DNA of 64,000 bases from NCBI RefSeq assembly GCF_001975665.1, contig NZ_CP019419.1:1488001-1552000 (forward strand), given 5' to 3'. Position numbers and translations under genes: made by a program. The stretch is from Polaribacter reichenbachii (GTDB lineage: Bacteria; Bacteroidota; Bacteroidia; Flavobacteriales; Flavobacteriaceae). Shown here piece after piece: positions 8,766 to 21,934 of this stretch; within the stretch, counting starts at the first letter, position 1; each line of letters starts with the position of its first letter. A model generated the notes under the pieces. That model worked only from the letters and a program-made list of their open reading frames with translations. It searched no databases and was not told the origin of the DNA.

Positions 8766-10928
8766 TTAGTTTACTGGTTTAATTCCGGTAATAGTTGGTT
8801 TTACAGTAATTATACTACCATCTGAATTAAATTCTAATTTATCAATACAAACTTCTCTATTAAAACCTGCTGCAGAACCCATTGTAATACCATTTGGACG
8901 ATTAAAACGATGATAAACAATATGCCAAACATCTGTATCTGGTGTCTGTATTACACTGTTATGGCCCGTACCGTAAATACCCATTTCTGGTTTCTTTTCT
9001 ATTACAATGTTGTTTTCAGGAATGTTTAATTTACCTGTTGGTGAGTTTGAAGTAGCATATCTTACTCTATAATTAGGGCTTCTAGTATCGTCTTCAGACC
9101 ATAAGAAATAGTACTTTCCTTTTCTATAAAAAATTTCTGCTCCTTCTCTAAAAGTTCTATCTGGGGTCATAATTTTTATGGTGTTCTTTTTTATTGAAAC
9201 CATATCTTTATTTAGCTCTGCACAAGCCATATAACCATTACCCCAGTACAAATAACTTTTTCCAGAAACAGGATCTGTAAATACATCTGGGTCTATTTCT
9301 TGTCCTCCTTTAATTCCTTTAGGTCTTTCTGCAATTAATGGTTTCCCTGAATCTACAAAAGGTCCTGTTGGATTGTCTGAAACTGCAACACCTATTTTTT
9401 GTGCTGCTGTAAAGTAGTAGAAGTACTTGTACTCTCCATTAATTTTCTTTTCTATTGCAGTTGGTGCCCAAGCATTTCTATTAGCCCAACTAACGTCTTT
9501 TTTTAAATCTACAATTACGCCTTCATCTGTCCAGTTTACTAAATCTGGCGAAGAAAATGTTTTAAAATATGTACCAGACCAACCTGTAAAACCATCGCTT
9601 GTTGGGTACAAATAGTATTTGTTTGTTTTATGAGAATAAATAATTTCTGGATCTGCGTAAAAACCATTTAAAACAGGATTATTGTCTTGCTGAGCAGATA
9701 CTTTATAGCTTTTAGTTTTTTCTCCCATACTAAAACTATAGGTTACAGGACCGTTAAAAAAATCTTGCGCACCTTCTGGAGAAGCAGTTATTCCTGGTGT
9801 TAATTGAAATTCTGGATTTAAACTTTTTAAATCTGTGTCTAAATTAACAGGAAGATAAATTGTATTATTTTTATCGTCTACAACTACATTATTCTTTTTA
9901 ATATCTTTTGAATTGTAAGACACAAAAGCACTTTTACCTATATTTCCCCATTTATTAAGAAGTGATAATTCTTCTTCTTTTGTAATTGGAATTACAGTAC
10001 CATGTCTTGGGTGAAAATTCATTGATATTTTATCATCAACAACAGCAAAACTTTTTAAATCTTTACTTTTTGTAAATTGATATTTTCCTGAAGAATACAT
10101 ATCATACATCAAAATATACTCATCAGAATCTATTAATTTAAAAATACTAGAACCTTCTACTGGTTTTTTGGTAACATTCATAAAACCTTCTAACTCTTCA
10201 TAACCAGAGGTTAAATTATCAGAAACAGCCTGCATAATTCCTTTTTTAGAGGCATCTTCATTCTTAAAAAATAAATGATATTTACCATCTTTATAAATAA
10301 TATCTCCATCTATACATGCAGCATTACTTGGACTAAAATACAACTGTTTTGGTGTAGTTGCTAATGCTGTAAAATCTTCATTTGCATAAGCATAATAGAT
10401 AATATCTGGCCCTTTATCTCCTAACATAGACCAATAAATCATATATTGTTTTGTCTCCTTATCATAAATTGTTTGTGGCGCCCAAACACGTTTTACGTCT
10501 CCAAACTCTTCTGGGTATGTTTCTGGAATATTAATAATTGAAGAAGTCCAATTAATTAAATCTGTAGATTTCATTAAAATCATAGCATAATTATTCCAGC
10601 CTTGTTCTGTTACATACAAGTCTGTAATTACCATATAAAATGTTTTACCATCTTCACCTCTTAAAATATGAGGATCTCTAACTCCACCAGAAGAGCTAAT
10701 TTTTTTAGAATCTATAATTGGTTCATTGTTATTTAATGCATAATAGTTATAGCCATCTTTACTTAATGCATATCTTACTGCTTCTTCACCAGGGCCATTC
10801 CCTGTAAAATAAGTAAATAAATAACCACTATACTCTTTATTATTAGATGTAGTACTGCAAGCTGCAATAAATAGTATAGCACAACAAACACTTAGTAGTC
10901 TAATTTTTTTTATCAGATTTAGTTTCAT
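8766..10928 (-). CDS. Lipoprotein with two GH43 domains (arabinofuranosidase/xylosidase type)
   Basis: 720 residues. The signal peptide ends at a lipobox IAAC (C24), so it is probably lipid-anchored in the periplasm or at the surface. The N-terminal five-bladed GH43-like domain (about 35-320) shows RDPH (D85), a DGD strand (D207/D209) and VEGSS (E258). An Ig-like linker (about 325-415) leads to a second GH43 domain (about 420-715) with YADP (D426), IDPDVF (D546/D548) and REGAE (E595). These match the usual base, pKa-modulating aspartate and acid of GH43, so both halves may be active. GH43 enzymes most often release L-arabinofuranose or xylose; no subfamily is claimed. It lies 14 bp downstream of the GH31 gene in the same operon. 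Confidence 0.85.
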   Translation of the reverse strand: MKLNLIKKIRLLSVCCAILFIAACSTTSNNKEYSGYLFTYFTGNGPGEEAVRYALSKDGYNYYALNNNEPIIDSKKISSSGGVRDPHILRGEDGKTFYMVITDLYVTEQGWNNYAMILMKSTDLINWTSSIINIPETYPEEFGDVKRVWAPQTIYDKETKQYMIYWSMLGDKGPDIIYYAYANEDFTALATTPKQLYFSPSNAACIDGDIIYKDGKYHLFFKNEDASKKGIMQAVSDNLTSGYEELEGFMNVTKKPVEGSSIFKLIDSDEYILMYDMYSSGKYQFTKSKDLKSFAVVDDKISMNFHPRHGTVIPITKEEELSLLNKWGNIGKSAFVSYNSKDIKKNNVVVDDKNNTIYLPVNLDTDLKSLNPEFQLTPGITASPEGAQDFFNGPVTYSFSMGEKTKSYKVSAQQDNNPVLNGFYADPEIIYSHKTNKYYLYPTSDGFTGWSGTYFKTFSSPDLVNWTDEGVIVDLKKDVSWANRNAWAPTAIEKKINGEYKYFYYFTAAQKIGVAVSDNPTGPFVDSGKPLIAERPKGIKGGQEIDPDVFTDPVSGKSYLYWGNGYMACAELNKDMVSIKKNTIKIMTPDRTFREGAEIFYRKGKYYFLWSEDDTRSPNYRVRYATSNSPTGKLNIPENNIVIEKKPEMGIYGTGHNSVIQTPDTDVWHIVYHRFNRPNGITMGSAAGFNREVCIDKLEFNSDGSIITVKPTITGIKPVN

Positions 10929-10942
10929 TTTATTATTTTTTT

Positions 10943-13375
10943 TTAATTTAATTTTATAGTTATTTTTTTTCCTCTATAATTAACAGTTTTATCAAATATT
11001 TCAGGTTTATTATTACCTGTACCTTTTTTATCTGTTACTAAAACTATATTGAATTTCATTTTTTTAAGCATTCCAGAAAAACTACCTTCTCTGCTATGAA
11101 TAGTTAATTTTTGTTTTTTGTCATTCCAATCTAATTTAATAGTTGCAAAAGACCCTTTTTCATAATTATAATTATCATGCTCATCATCATATAAAGTAAA
11201 AGTTGCATCCGCCCCAGGATAAACTCTAAGTGTTATTGGTCCTTTTTTCTCGTCTGCATATTGTACTTTTGGTCCTAAAGGAATTATTGATCCTGCTTTT
11301 ACGTAAAGTGGTAAAATATCTATTGGTACTTCTCTATTAATCGTTTCTCCTCCTTTTTTTACTTCTCCTGTCCAGAAATCAATCCAGTTTGAACCTTTAG
11401 GAAGATAAACTTGAGTTGTTTTAACTTGGCTAAAGTCTTCTCCTTCTCCAAAATATTTATTTCCTTCTTTCTTGTATTTAACATACATTGGTTCTGTTAC
11501 AGGGCAAACTAAAATATTTTTACCAAACATAAATTGATTGTCTATGTCTAAAACATTTTTATCCTCTGGAAAATCCATTACCAAAGCACGCATAATACTA
11601 GAACTGTTTTTTGTAACATCCCATGAATTAGAATATATATAAGGTAAAAACTTATATCTTAATTCTATCATTTTTTTAAGAGCATCATATGTCCAGTCTC
11701 CTTCTTTACCATAATTCCATAATTCTCTTGGTGTATCTGTTCCATGAGAACGCATCATAGGAGAAAATGCACCAAATTGCATCCAGCGTACATAAAGTTC
11801 GTGATATGCTTTGTTTTTATATCCTCCAGGAAAATTCCATATAAAAAAACCTCCAATATCACTATTCCAATAAGGTATTCCTGCTAAAGAAAAGTTTAAT
11901 CCGGCAGAAATTTGATTTCTTAAAACATCCCAATCTGCAACAACATCTCCAGACCAAGTATTGGCACCATAACGTTGCTGACCTGTAAACGCAGAACGTG
12001 TTAAAATAAATACTCTTTTATCTGATGTTGTTTCTCTTTGATGATCATAAACACCACCAACCGTCATTAAAGGAAAAGCATTTCTAACTTTTCTAAAAGA
12101 GCCCAAATGTGTTTTTTCATTAAAATCTGAATCTTTCATTTCTAAGTGATCAGGATCTGTAGAATCCATCCACCAGCCATCCATTCCTAAAGAAAAAATG
12201 CCTTCATTTAAGTACTTCCAATAAATATCTCTAGCTTCTTGGTTATATGCGTCGTAAACTCTCACACCTGATGGTAAATTAGGATCTGGTGGCCAACCTT
12301 CGTTACCAGATTGTGGCCAAGTTTTAAAGCTTAAAAGCATGTCCTTTTCTTTTAAAACTTTAAATGGTTTTGTTTCTGGACCAAAAGATGCCCAGATAGA
12401 AATAATCATATGTGCATTTAAATTGTGCACATCATCTACCATTTTTTGCGGATTTGGAAATGTAGGATTTAAAAACTCCATTGCATTCCATTGGTAATTT
12501 GTTCCCCAGTATTGCCAATCTTGAATAATACCATCTAAAGGAATTTCTAATTCGCGATATTTTTTAACAACATTTACGGTTTCATCTTGACTTTTATAAC
12601 GCTCTTTACTTTGCCAATAACCAAATGTCCAGTAAGGAAACATTGGTGCTTGCCCTGTTAATTTTCGTAATTGACCAATTACTCCATCAGAATTTTTACC
12701 ATACATAAAGTAATAGTCTATACAATCTCCAACCTCAGATTCAAATGAAGTTTCTGTTGGGTTATCTGTATAATAAGTTGGTGCATAGTTATCCCAAAAA
12801 ATACCATACCCTTTTACAGATTGTAAAACAGGTGATGTATCTTCTAAATTATCTTGTCTTAAAAGTAGTTTTTGATTACGCTGAGACATTTTTCCGTGCT
12901 GAAACTGCCCCAAACCATATACTGTTTCTTCTTTATCTAACAAAAAAGCCTGACGAACAATAAAAGAGTTTCTATCTACATCTTTTATGGGTGTAAATTG
13001 AGAACCATAATCTTTTTCTGTAAGTAAGCTATTACCTTCTGTATCAAAAAAAGAAATCTTACCTGTTTTAGTGTTAATATTTAAAATAATAGATGGAGTA
13101 GAAGCTGTAATAAGATTGTTTTTTTCAGTTATTATAAGATCTACATTTTCTGGAGTTTTAATAACAGTTAAACTTTCTTTTTCAAATTTACTATTCTCAG
13201 GATATTTAAGAATTCTTGCCGTTTTTGATGTAAAAAACTGTACTTCTAAAACCTGATTATTTATTACAGTTTTTAGCCCTTTTTGTGTCTTAGTATATTG
13301 CTGAGCATAAGTTACTTGTAACCCTAAGAACAATGCTAAAACAAAACACAATACATTACTAATTATTCTCTTCAT
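10943..13375 (-). CDS. GH31 family glycosidase (alpha-xylosidase/alpha-glucosidase clan)
   Basis: 810 residues with a signal peptide (MKRIISN to TYAQ, about 25), so periplasmic or exported. It has an N-terminal beta-sandwich, a GH31 (alpha/beta)8 barrel and C-terminal beta-domains. The catalytic nucleophile motif DGWWMDST is present (D404), and the acid/base motif ANTWSGD places D477. Substrate specificity within GH31 (alpha-xylose, alpha-glucose, alpha-galactose) cannot be read from the sequence. The DSTDPD variant after the nucleophile resembles the alpha-xylosidase-like bacterial branch. It lies in a tight operon between GH105 (18 bp) and the double GH43 (14 bp), which suggests a side-chain-trimming role. 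Confidence 0.85.
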   Translation of the reverse strand: MKRIISNVLCFVLALFLGLQVTYAQQYTKTQKGLKTVINNQVLEVQFFTSKTARILKYPENSKFEKESLTVIKTPENVDLIITEKNNLITASTPSIILNINTKTGKISFFDTEGNSLLTEKDYGSQFTPIKDVDRNSFIVRQAFLLDKEETVYGLGQFQHGKMSQRNQKLLLRQDNLEDTSPVLQSVKGYGIFWDNYAPTYYTDNPTETSFESEVGDCIDYYFMYGKNSDGVIGQLRKLTGQAPMFPYWTFGYWQSKERYKSQDETVNVVKKYRELEIPLDGIIQDWQYWGTNYQWNAMEFLNPTFPNPQKMVDDVHNLNAHMIISIWASFGPETKPFKVLKEKDMLLSFKTWPQSGNEGWPPDPNLPSGVRVYDAYNQEARDIYWKYLNEGIFSLGMDGWWMDSTDPDHLEMKDSDFNEKTHLGSFRKVRNAFPLMTVGGVYDHQRETTSDKRVFILTRSAFTGQQRYGANTWSGDVVADWDVLRNQISAGLNFSLAGIPYWNSDIGGFFIWNFPGGYKNKAYHELYVRWMQFGAFSPMMRSHGTDTPRELWNYGKEGDWTYDALKKMIELRYKFLPYIYSNSWDVTKNSSSIMRALVMDFPEDKNVLDIDNQFMFGKNILVCPVTEPMYVKYKKEGNKYFGEGEDFSQVKTTQVYLPKGSNWIDFWTGEVKKGGETINREVPIDILPLYVKAGSIIPLGPKVQYADEKKGPITLRVYPGADATFTLYDDEHDNYNYEKGSFATIKLDWNDKKQKLTIHSREGSFSGMLKKMKFNIVLVTDKKGTGNNKPEIFDKTVNYRGKKITIKLN

Positions 13376-13393
13376 TATATTTAATTATTATCT

Positions 13394-14563
13394 TTAATTT
13401 AAGAAACGATACATTTCACTGGCAGCTAATAAAAAAGCCCCCACACCAAAATCTGCTGTAGAATTTACATTAACTACCTGTCCTGGTATTGCTTTTTCTC
13501 CAATTGGTTGTACATAACCAACAGCTCCATTTGCTTGTAAAGCAGTATTTATTAAGTAATTCCAAGATTTATTTATTACTGGTGTATACACTTCTTTATC
13601 TAAAATATTGTTATTTATTCCCCATAAAAAAGCATAAGTAAAGAAAGCTGTTCCGCTAGTTTCTGGGCCTGGAGCATGTGCAGGATCTAAAATACTTCTG
13701 GTCCAATAACCTTCTTTTTGCTGAGATGCTGCTAATGCTTCTGCCATTGCTTTAAATCTCTTAATATATTCTTGTTTATGTTTTGCAGTATCTGGCATGT
13801 CCTGAATTATTTTTGCGTAACCTGCAAAAACCCATCCGTCTCCTCTTGCCCAAAAATCTTTTTTACCGTTTGCACTTTTATGTTTTGGATATACATATTT
13901 AGCATCTCTATAATAAAGTTGTGCTTCATCATCATACATAATACCATCTGCATACGTTAAATATTCTTCTAATTTCTCTAAATATTTATCGTTACCAGTT
14001 GCTTTATAAAGCTTTGTCATCACTGGCATTACCATATACAAACCATCTGCCCACCACCAATAATCATTTGCGCTGGTGCTCATTTGGTATTCCATTACTT
14101 CTCTAGCACGAGCCATTTTATAAGCATCTTTTTTTCCTGTAAAATTGTATAAATCTATATACGTTTGAAAACAAATTTGCCAATCTCCAAACAACACATA
14201 TTTATCATTTTCACCATAATTATATCTCCATTCAGATTTGTCTTGAGATTTTGCTCCCATCCACTGGTTTTTTTCTGCCCAAGCTAAAGAATAATCTAAA
14301 AATTGTTTGTTTTTAGTAATCTTATAAGCTTCCATATTACCAGTATGGTATGCTGATACATGCCAAAAAGCATTACCAGGATTTAGGTTGTTTTTCTGCC
14401 AATGTGTATTTACTTTATTAATTATTGAAATAACATCTTCTTTTGATTCTTTAATTGAAGATTCTTGATTCGTTGTCTCTTTATTATCTTTTGTTGTTCC
14501 ACATCCTGTAAAAAGAATAGAGATTAAAATAAAAGATAAGAACCATACTGTTTTTTGATACAT
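13394..14563 (-). CDS. GH105-type unsaturated uronyl hydrolase, lipoprotein
   Basis: 389 residues with lipobox LFTGC (C21). The (alpha/alpha)6-barrel family GH105/GH88 removes 4,5-unsaturated uronic acid from the non-reducing ends of lyase products by hydration. Family marks seen here are FGDWQICF (D127), WWWADGLYM (D173, the position of the general acid/base aspartate) and ARGDGWVFAG, with GYW and SGTAFF later. The gene directly follows the BNR_4 gene with a 7-bp gap. A lyase or BNR_4 enzyme paired with an unsaturated glucuronyl hydrolase is a recognised arrangement for rhamnose/glucuronate-containing glycans, so the substrate is likely an unsaturated glucuronyl oligosaccharide. An unsaturated galacturonyl (YteR-like) role is the alternative. 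Confidence 0.8.
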   Translation of the reverse strand: MYQKTVWFLSFILISILFTGCGTTKDNKETTNQESSIKESKEDVISIINKVNTHWQKNNLNPGNAFWHVSAYHTGNMEAYKITKNKQFLDYSLAWAEKNQWMGAKSQDKSEWRYNYGENDKYVLFGDWQICFQTYIDLYNFTGKKDAYKMARAREVMEYQMSTSANDYWWWADGLYMVMPVMTKLYKATGNDKYLEKLEEYLTYADGIMYDDEAQLYYRDAKYVYPKHKSANGKKDFWARGDGWVFAGYAKIIQDMPDTAKHKQEYIKRFKAMAEALAASQQKEGYWTRSILDPAHAPGPETSGTAFFTYAFLWGINNNILDKEVYTPVINKSWNYLINTALQANGAVGYVQPIGEKAIPGQVVNVNSTADFGVGAFLLAASEMYRFLN

Positions 14564-14570
14564 AACTATA

Positions 14571-15908
14571 CTAATTTAGTATTTCTGAAAGATTGTTTAT
14601 TTGTAGCACTTCTACTTTTGATGGCTTTTTATTTGCAACCCCTTCACCATCTACCTGAGTTACATTTTGATAAAATATGTTTAATTTCTGTTGCTTATTC
14701 CACAGTGAAATATCATAATTTGGTTCCCATTCACCAACAGCGTTTTCACTTAAATCTATAACTTTCCAAGGTGAATTATTGTCTAAATTAGAGTAGGCTA
14801 AAGAAACTTTGTTTCCTCTTTCTAAATCTCTAAAAAGTATATTTATCTTATTTTTTTCACCTGAATTATCAATTAAAATATCTGGTCTAGAAATTGGGAT
14901 TCTTTTAGTACCACCGCCACCTAATTGAAAAGGTGTTTTTCTAAAACCTGTGTTCTTTTTCTTCCAAATACCATTTTCTAAAAAAACAACTTGATATTGT
15001 GTTATTTTATTTTCGTTAAAATAAGTAGCTATGTATGGATTTCCTATATTATCTGTAGCCGTAGCTGTCTGATTAATTAGATTGCTATCTTGTGGAATTC
15101 TCCAAGCATATTCTGCAGAAGCCAAAGTTATTGGCAAATTGTATTTCTCTTTTGTAGATTTTTGCCAAGTTTTACCATCGTCTAAAGAACGTGCATAACA
15201 TAAATCATGATTGGTTTCTACGTTCCAAGTTTCTCTCCAAACCCAAGACATATGAATTATCCCTGTATTATCTACACATATTTGCCAATATGCGCTTCTT
15301 ATATTTTCTCCATCTATTAAATTCTGATGTAATTGCGTCCATTTTTTATCTTTAACATCATAAGAATTAATAACCAAATTACCTCTTCCAGACTCTCCTG
15401 ATCTATAAAAAAACAATAAATTTCCGTTAGGTAAATTATAAAACTCTGGATACGTAACTTTATCCTCTTGTTTGCCTGTCATAGCAATTTCTTCTCCTAA
15501 ATTTAAACTTAGTGGTTCTTTAGAAATTGCATATCTAAGTTTTGTGTTATGATGATCCCAACTAATATGTAAAAACCCATTACCATCTACGGCAATACTT
15601 ATTGCATTATGTGCATCTTTTACATTTCCTTTATAGCTAGTTTTTACGGTTTGCCATGTGTTGCTATTAATTTTTCTTTTTCCTAAAACTAAATAACCAT
15701 CACCGTCATAATAACCAACAAATTGATGCCTTTTATAAGTAGTTAAAGCATTTTTTCTAAACTTAACAGTATTTACAGAATTGTTAGACCAACCTTTACC
15801 TACCTTTAAATATGTTATACTTTTAGAACAAGACAAACACAAAACATTACATACTAAAATTAGTATGTATTTGTTTAAGTTGAATTTTATTGTCTTGCAA
15901 TTTATCAT
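14571..15908 (-). CDS. BNR_4-family beta-propeller lyase/hydrolase (PL24/PL25/GH145-like)
   Basis: 445 residues with an N-terminal hydrophobic segment; C27 after LS could be a weak lipobox. The rest is a seven-bladed propeller of the BNR_4 family. Its signature is DAHNAISIAVDGNG (H100), then HISWDHH (H119/H120), as in ulvan lyases of PL24/PL25 and the GH145 alpha-L-rhamnosidase family, where histidines in this blade are catalytic. Those families cut bonds between rhamnose and glucuronate, either by elimination or hydrolysis. The adjacent GH105 favours elimination, giving an unsaturated glucuronyl end. No sulfatase is present in the window, so sulfated ulvan is a poor fit. Lyase or hydrolase cannot be decided from sequence alone. 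Confidence 0.7.
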   Translation of the reverse strand: MINCKTIKFNLNKYILILVCNVLCLSCSKSITYLKVGKGWSNNSVNTVKFRKNALTTYKRHQFVGYYDGDGYLVLGKRKINSNTWQTVKTSYKGNVKDAHNAISIAVDGNGFLHISWDHHNTKLRYAISKEPLSLNLGEEIAMTGKQEDKVTYPEFYNLPNGNLLFFYRSGESGRGNLVINSYDVKDKKWTQLHQNLIDGENIRSAYWQICVDNTGIIHMSWVWRETWNVETNHDLCYARSLDDGKTWQKSTKEKYNLPITLASAEYAWRIPQDSNLINQTATATDNIGNPYIATYFNENKITQYQVVFLENGIWKKKNTGFRKTPFQLGGGGTKRIPISRPDILIDNSGEKNKINILFRDLERGNKVSLAYSNLDNNSPWKVIDLSENAVGEWEPNYDISLWNKQQKLNIFYQNVTQVDGEGVANKKPSKVEVLQINNLSEILN

Positions 15909-15996
15909 TTTAATCTAAATTTTTTTATTATTTCATTATCTGAAGAAATATTATTACCTTTTTTTTCAATTATAAATTATAAGTAATAAAAACAAA

Positions 15997-16004
15997 CAAA
16001 CATA
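15997..16004 (-). promoter_or_regulatory. Candidate Bacteroidota -7 box before the BNR_4/GH105/GH31/GH43 genes
   Basis: Minus-strand TATGTTTG matches TAnnTTTG exactly. 19 bp upstream stands ATG rather than the preferred TTG. It would give a leader of about 80 nt to the BNR_4 start at 15908. It lies in the 200-bp gap after the GH30 gene, the longest gap inside the downstream enzyme block. Confidence 0.35.
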
Positions 16005-16109
16005 CTTTTTTAAAGTAATTGCTCATTTTATATGTACTTATAGTTTTCTTCATTTTTATTTTTAATTCTGATAAATAAAATTTGAATTATTATTTAGTTT
16101 TTTTTTAAA

Positions 16110-17687
16110 CTATTTTTTTAAAACACACGTCACTAACGACCTTTTAGCTAGTGTAAAAGTTTCATTACTATTTATAGTTGAAACCTTTTTTAAATTCTCA
16201 GTTACATCTTCTGTTGTTTGGTATAATTCTATAGAACTAAAACCTTCTGGAATTCCAGAAATCTTAATATTTTCTGATTTATTAAGTTGATTTACAAACA
16301 CTATTACAATTTCATCATTAGACATGTAAGACGATTGTAAAACACCATCTATGTTGTCTTCTTTAAAATTAGTTAGAGTACTAGCTATACGTTTCATTTC
16401 TGGTTTTACGAATCTTGAATAATGCCCTAAAGTCCAAAGCATTTTAGATTCGTAATAATTACCATTAAACTTATTGTTATCTATATAAATTAAACCATCT
16501 TTATAATTGTACGGACTAATAGCCAACCACCAGTGCCACGCAGAAGCGTTTGCAAAAACTAAATCTGAATGTATAACTCTTGCCATATATAAAGCAGCAT
16601 CAATGCCTAAATCGCGTTTATTTCCTTTGATTCTTTCGTTATTTTCTAGAATACAATATTCAGTCATCCAATATTCTAAATCAGAATTTACAGCTTGTAT
16701 CTTTTTATTTAATTGCTTTCTAGTATTTATAGAATTTTTTAAATTCCAAGTAGAAAAATAACTATGTCCTGCAATTTTCTTCGGAATAGAATTTAAATCC
16801 CCAACAAAACCATCAGAATTTTTATCAAAAAAATAAGCTATTTGATTTCCTCTATTTGCTTTGTCTGCGTTACTGTACAAAGCATCAATTTTACCAGCTT
16901 CAGAAATTTCTATTTTAGATGAAATATTGTTTTTTTTAAATGATTTATCTATTGCATTTACAGCATCAAAAATTTCTTTATTATTCCACGGAGAACCTTC
17001 TTGATTACAACATTTCCAATCCCATTGTGGTTCATTAAACGGACTAATATAATTAAAGTTTACACCAGTTTTATTAGCAATTCCTTTAACTACAGAAGAT
17101 AAGAAATTGGCATATTTTACATAATTATTTTCTGCTAAATTGGATGAAATACCATCAGCAGACCAAGCTTTATTATTTTTAGTGAAATAAACAGGAGGAC
17201 TATTTACAAAACCAATAAAGGTTTTAACTCCGTAATTTTTAGCTTCTTTTAAAAACCATAATTGTCCAGATTGTTTATTCCAGTCGTAAGTTCCTTTTGC
17301 TGTTAAAAATGATTCTGCTCTTCTCCATTCATCTTTAATTTGGCTATTATTACCTTGTTCTATACTTCCAGCTCCAATATTAAATCTCCAAGCTGTTAAA
17401 CCAATTCCTTCTGGGCTACCATCTGTTTTATTGGTTGTACTAAATAAAAGTTTTGCTATTTTATTTTTTGTTTCTTCAGGCCAATTTTTGCCTACAAATT
17501 GTGTAGACCAAGCGTCAGAAGCTCCGAAATTTCTTATTGTTTGAAATGTTTTACTTGTATTTAATTTTACTACTAAAACATCATCATTTATATTCGAAAT
17601 ATTTTTGCAACTAAATAGAAAAATTACTGTTAGCAAAAAGACAAATAGAATTTTAAATGATTTTTTATGAATTACTAAAATTTTCAA
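16110..17687 (-). CDS. GH30-family glycosidase lipoprotein (possibly beta-1,6-galactanase type)
   Basis: 525 residues with a lipobox LFSC (C27). The GH30 barrel begins with NFGASDAWS. Acid/base FNEPQWDW (E219) and nucleophile YWMTEYC (E343) are in place, and the C-terminal ~90 residues form the GH30 beta-sandwich. The stretch WRFNIGAGSIEQ near residue 100 recalls the GH30 branch that I associate with beta-1,6-galactan-active enzymes rather than glucuronoxylanases, but this is recollection and not a subfamily assignment. It is 4 bp upstream-coupled with the GH43 gene, and a 200-bp gap separates it from the BNR_4 gene. Endo- or exo-action on a galactan side chain would suit the GH2 and GH43 neighbours. 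Confidence 0.8.
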   Translation of the reverse strand: MKILVIHKKSFKILFVFLLTVIFLFSCKNISNINDDVLVVKLNTSKTFQTIRNFGASDAWSTQFVGKNWPEETKNKIAKLLFSTTNKTDGSPEGIGLTAWRFNIGAGSIEQGNNSQIKDEWRRAESFLTAKGTYDWNKQSGQLWFLKEAKNYGVKTFIGFVNSPPVYFTKNNKAWSADGISSNLAENNYVKYANFLSSVVKGIANKTGVNFNYISPFNEPQWDWKCCNQEGSPWNNKEIFDAVNAIDKSFKKNNISSKIEISEAGKIDALYSNADKANRGNQIAYFFDKNSDGFVGDLNSIPKKIAGHSYFSTWNLKNSINTRKQLNKKIQAVNSDLEYWMTEYCILENNERIKGNKRDLGIDAALYMARVIHSDLVFANASAWHWWLAISPYNYKDGLIYIDNNKFNGNYYESKMLWTLGHYSRFVKPEMKRIASTLTNFKEDNIDGVLQSSYMSNDEIVIVFVNQLNKSENIKISGIPEGFSSIELYQTTEDVTENLKKVSTINSNETFTLAKRSLVTCVLKK

Positions 17688-17691
17688 TCTT

Positions 17692-18717
17692 TTAGTTTTG
17701 GGTATTAGAATTAATATCTACAAAACTAGTAACCCCACCTTGTGGTTCTACAGTTAATAGGTTACCATTTACATCAAAATTTAAACTGTCTATTGCTATT
17801 TCTCTTAAAAGAGTGTTATTATTATCTTTAATACGATGATATAAAATATAATCTTGATTGTTTTCGCTAAATACGGTATGATGTCCTGGTCCTAAAGTGG
17901 TGCCATCTTTTGATGTTGATAAAACTGGGCTTGTAGCTCCTTCTGTCCATGGACCATAAGGTGTTTTTCCTACAGAATACCTTACCATATATGTACTATC
18001 TATACACTTGCCTTCAGAATACATTAAATAATACTTATTATTTTTTTTCATCATAAATGGTGCTTCAAAAAAATGAGGAGGTGTTATGTCTTTGATTTCA
18101 TTTTCATCAAAAGAAATCATATCATCATTTAAAGGAACTATAAAGCAGTGCCCGTTTTTCCAATTTAATCCAGAACCCCAATATAAATAAGCTTTACCAT
18201 CATCATCTATAAAAGCTTCAGCGTCTATCATATGGTATTTAGGAAACATATTACCTTTTATTAAAGGAGAATTATCTGCTTTTGCATTTTTCCATGGCCC
18301 TAAAGGAGTAGAACTAACACCTGCCCAGATTTCGCTTCCTACTGATACGTACATATAAAATTTACCATCTTTGCCTTTAATAACGCAAGGTGCCCAAACT
18401 CTACTATTTGTAGATATTGGAGTTGAACAAGCTTCTCTTGTTGGCCAGTTAATTTTTTTGCGTTGCCAATTTATAAAATCTGATGATTGAAAAACGGCTA
18501 ATTCATCTCCTCCCCAAGGGTCTATTGTAGCATATACATAATAATTACCTTTATGTTTTACAATAGTAGGATCTGCAAAATGACCTTTAATTACTGGGTT
18601 TGTAAGTTTTGCTGTATTATTTTGATTTTTACTTTTCTTTATTTGATTACAACTCAACAAAATGAAGAGAATTAAAAAAGAAAGAAAAAAAATAATTTTG
18701 TTATAAATATTTTTCAT
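17692..18717 (-). CDS. GH43 glycosidase lipoprotein
   Basis: 341 residues, a single five-bladed propeller domain with a lipobox LLSC (C23). The GH43 triad is visible: FADP (D49, base), MIDAEAF (D165, pKa modulator) and FFEAP (E218, acid). It ends with GPGHHTVF and a C-terminal strand, without an accessory module. The likely product is L-arabinofuranose or xylose; the presence of araBDA and absence of xylose genes in the window favour arabinose. It is the second gene after GH2 (12-bp gap) and precedes GH30 by 4 bp, so the three are surely one transcript. Confidence 0.85.
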   Translation of the reverse strand: MKNIYNKIIFFLSFLILFILLSCNQIKKSKNQNNTAKLTNPVIKGHFADPTIVKHKGNYYVYATIDPWGGDELAVFQSSDFINWQRKKINWPTREACSTPISTNSRVWAPCVIKGKDGKFYMYVSVGSEIWAGVSSTPLGPWKNAKADNSPLIKGNMFPKYHMIDAEAFIDDDGKAYLYWGSGLNWKNGHCFIVPLNDDMISFDENEIKDITPPHFFEAPFMMKKNNKYYLMYSEGKCIDSTYMVRYSVGKTPYGPWTEGATSPVLSTSKDGTTLGPGHHTVFSENNQDYILYHRIKDNNNTLLREIAIDSLNFDVNGNLLTVEPQGGVTSFVDINSNTQN

Positions 18718-18729
18718 TCTTATTATTAA

Positions 18730-21894
<3,165 letters not shown>

Positions 21895-21934
21895 TTAGTA
21901 TTTATTGAGGGTATGATTTCTTTTAAGGTTGATT

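Noticed and set aside
13394..15908. Ulvan locus, from BNR_4 lyase-like protein plus GH105
   Set aside because: No sulfatase and no rhamnosidase family (GH78) in 64 kb, both usual in ulvan loci.
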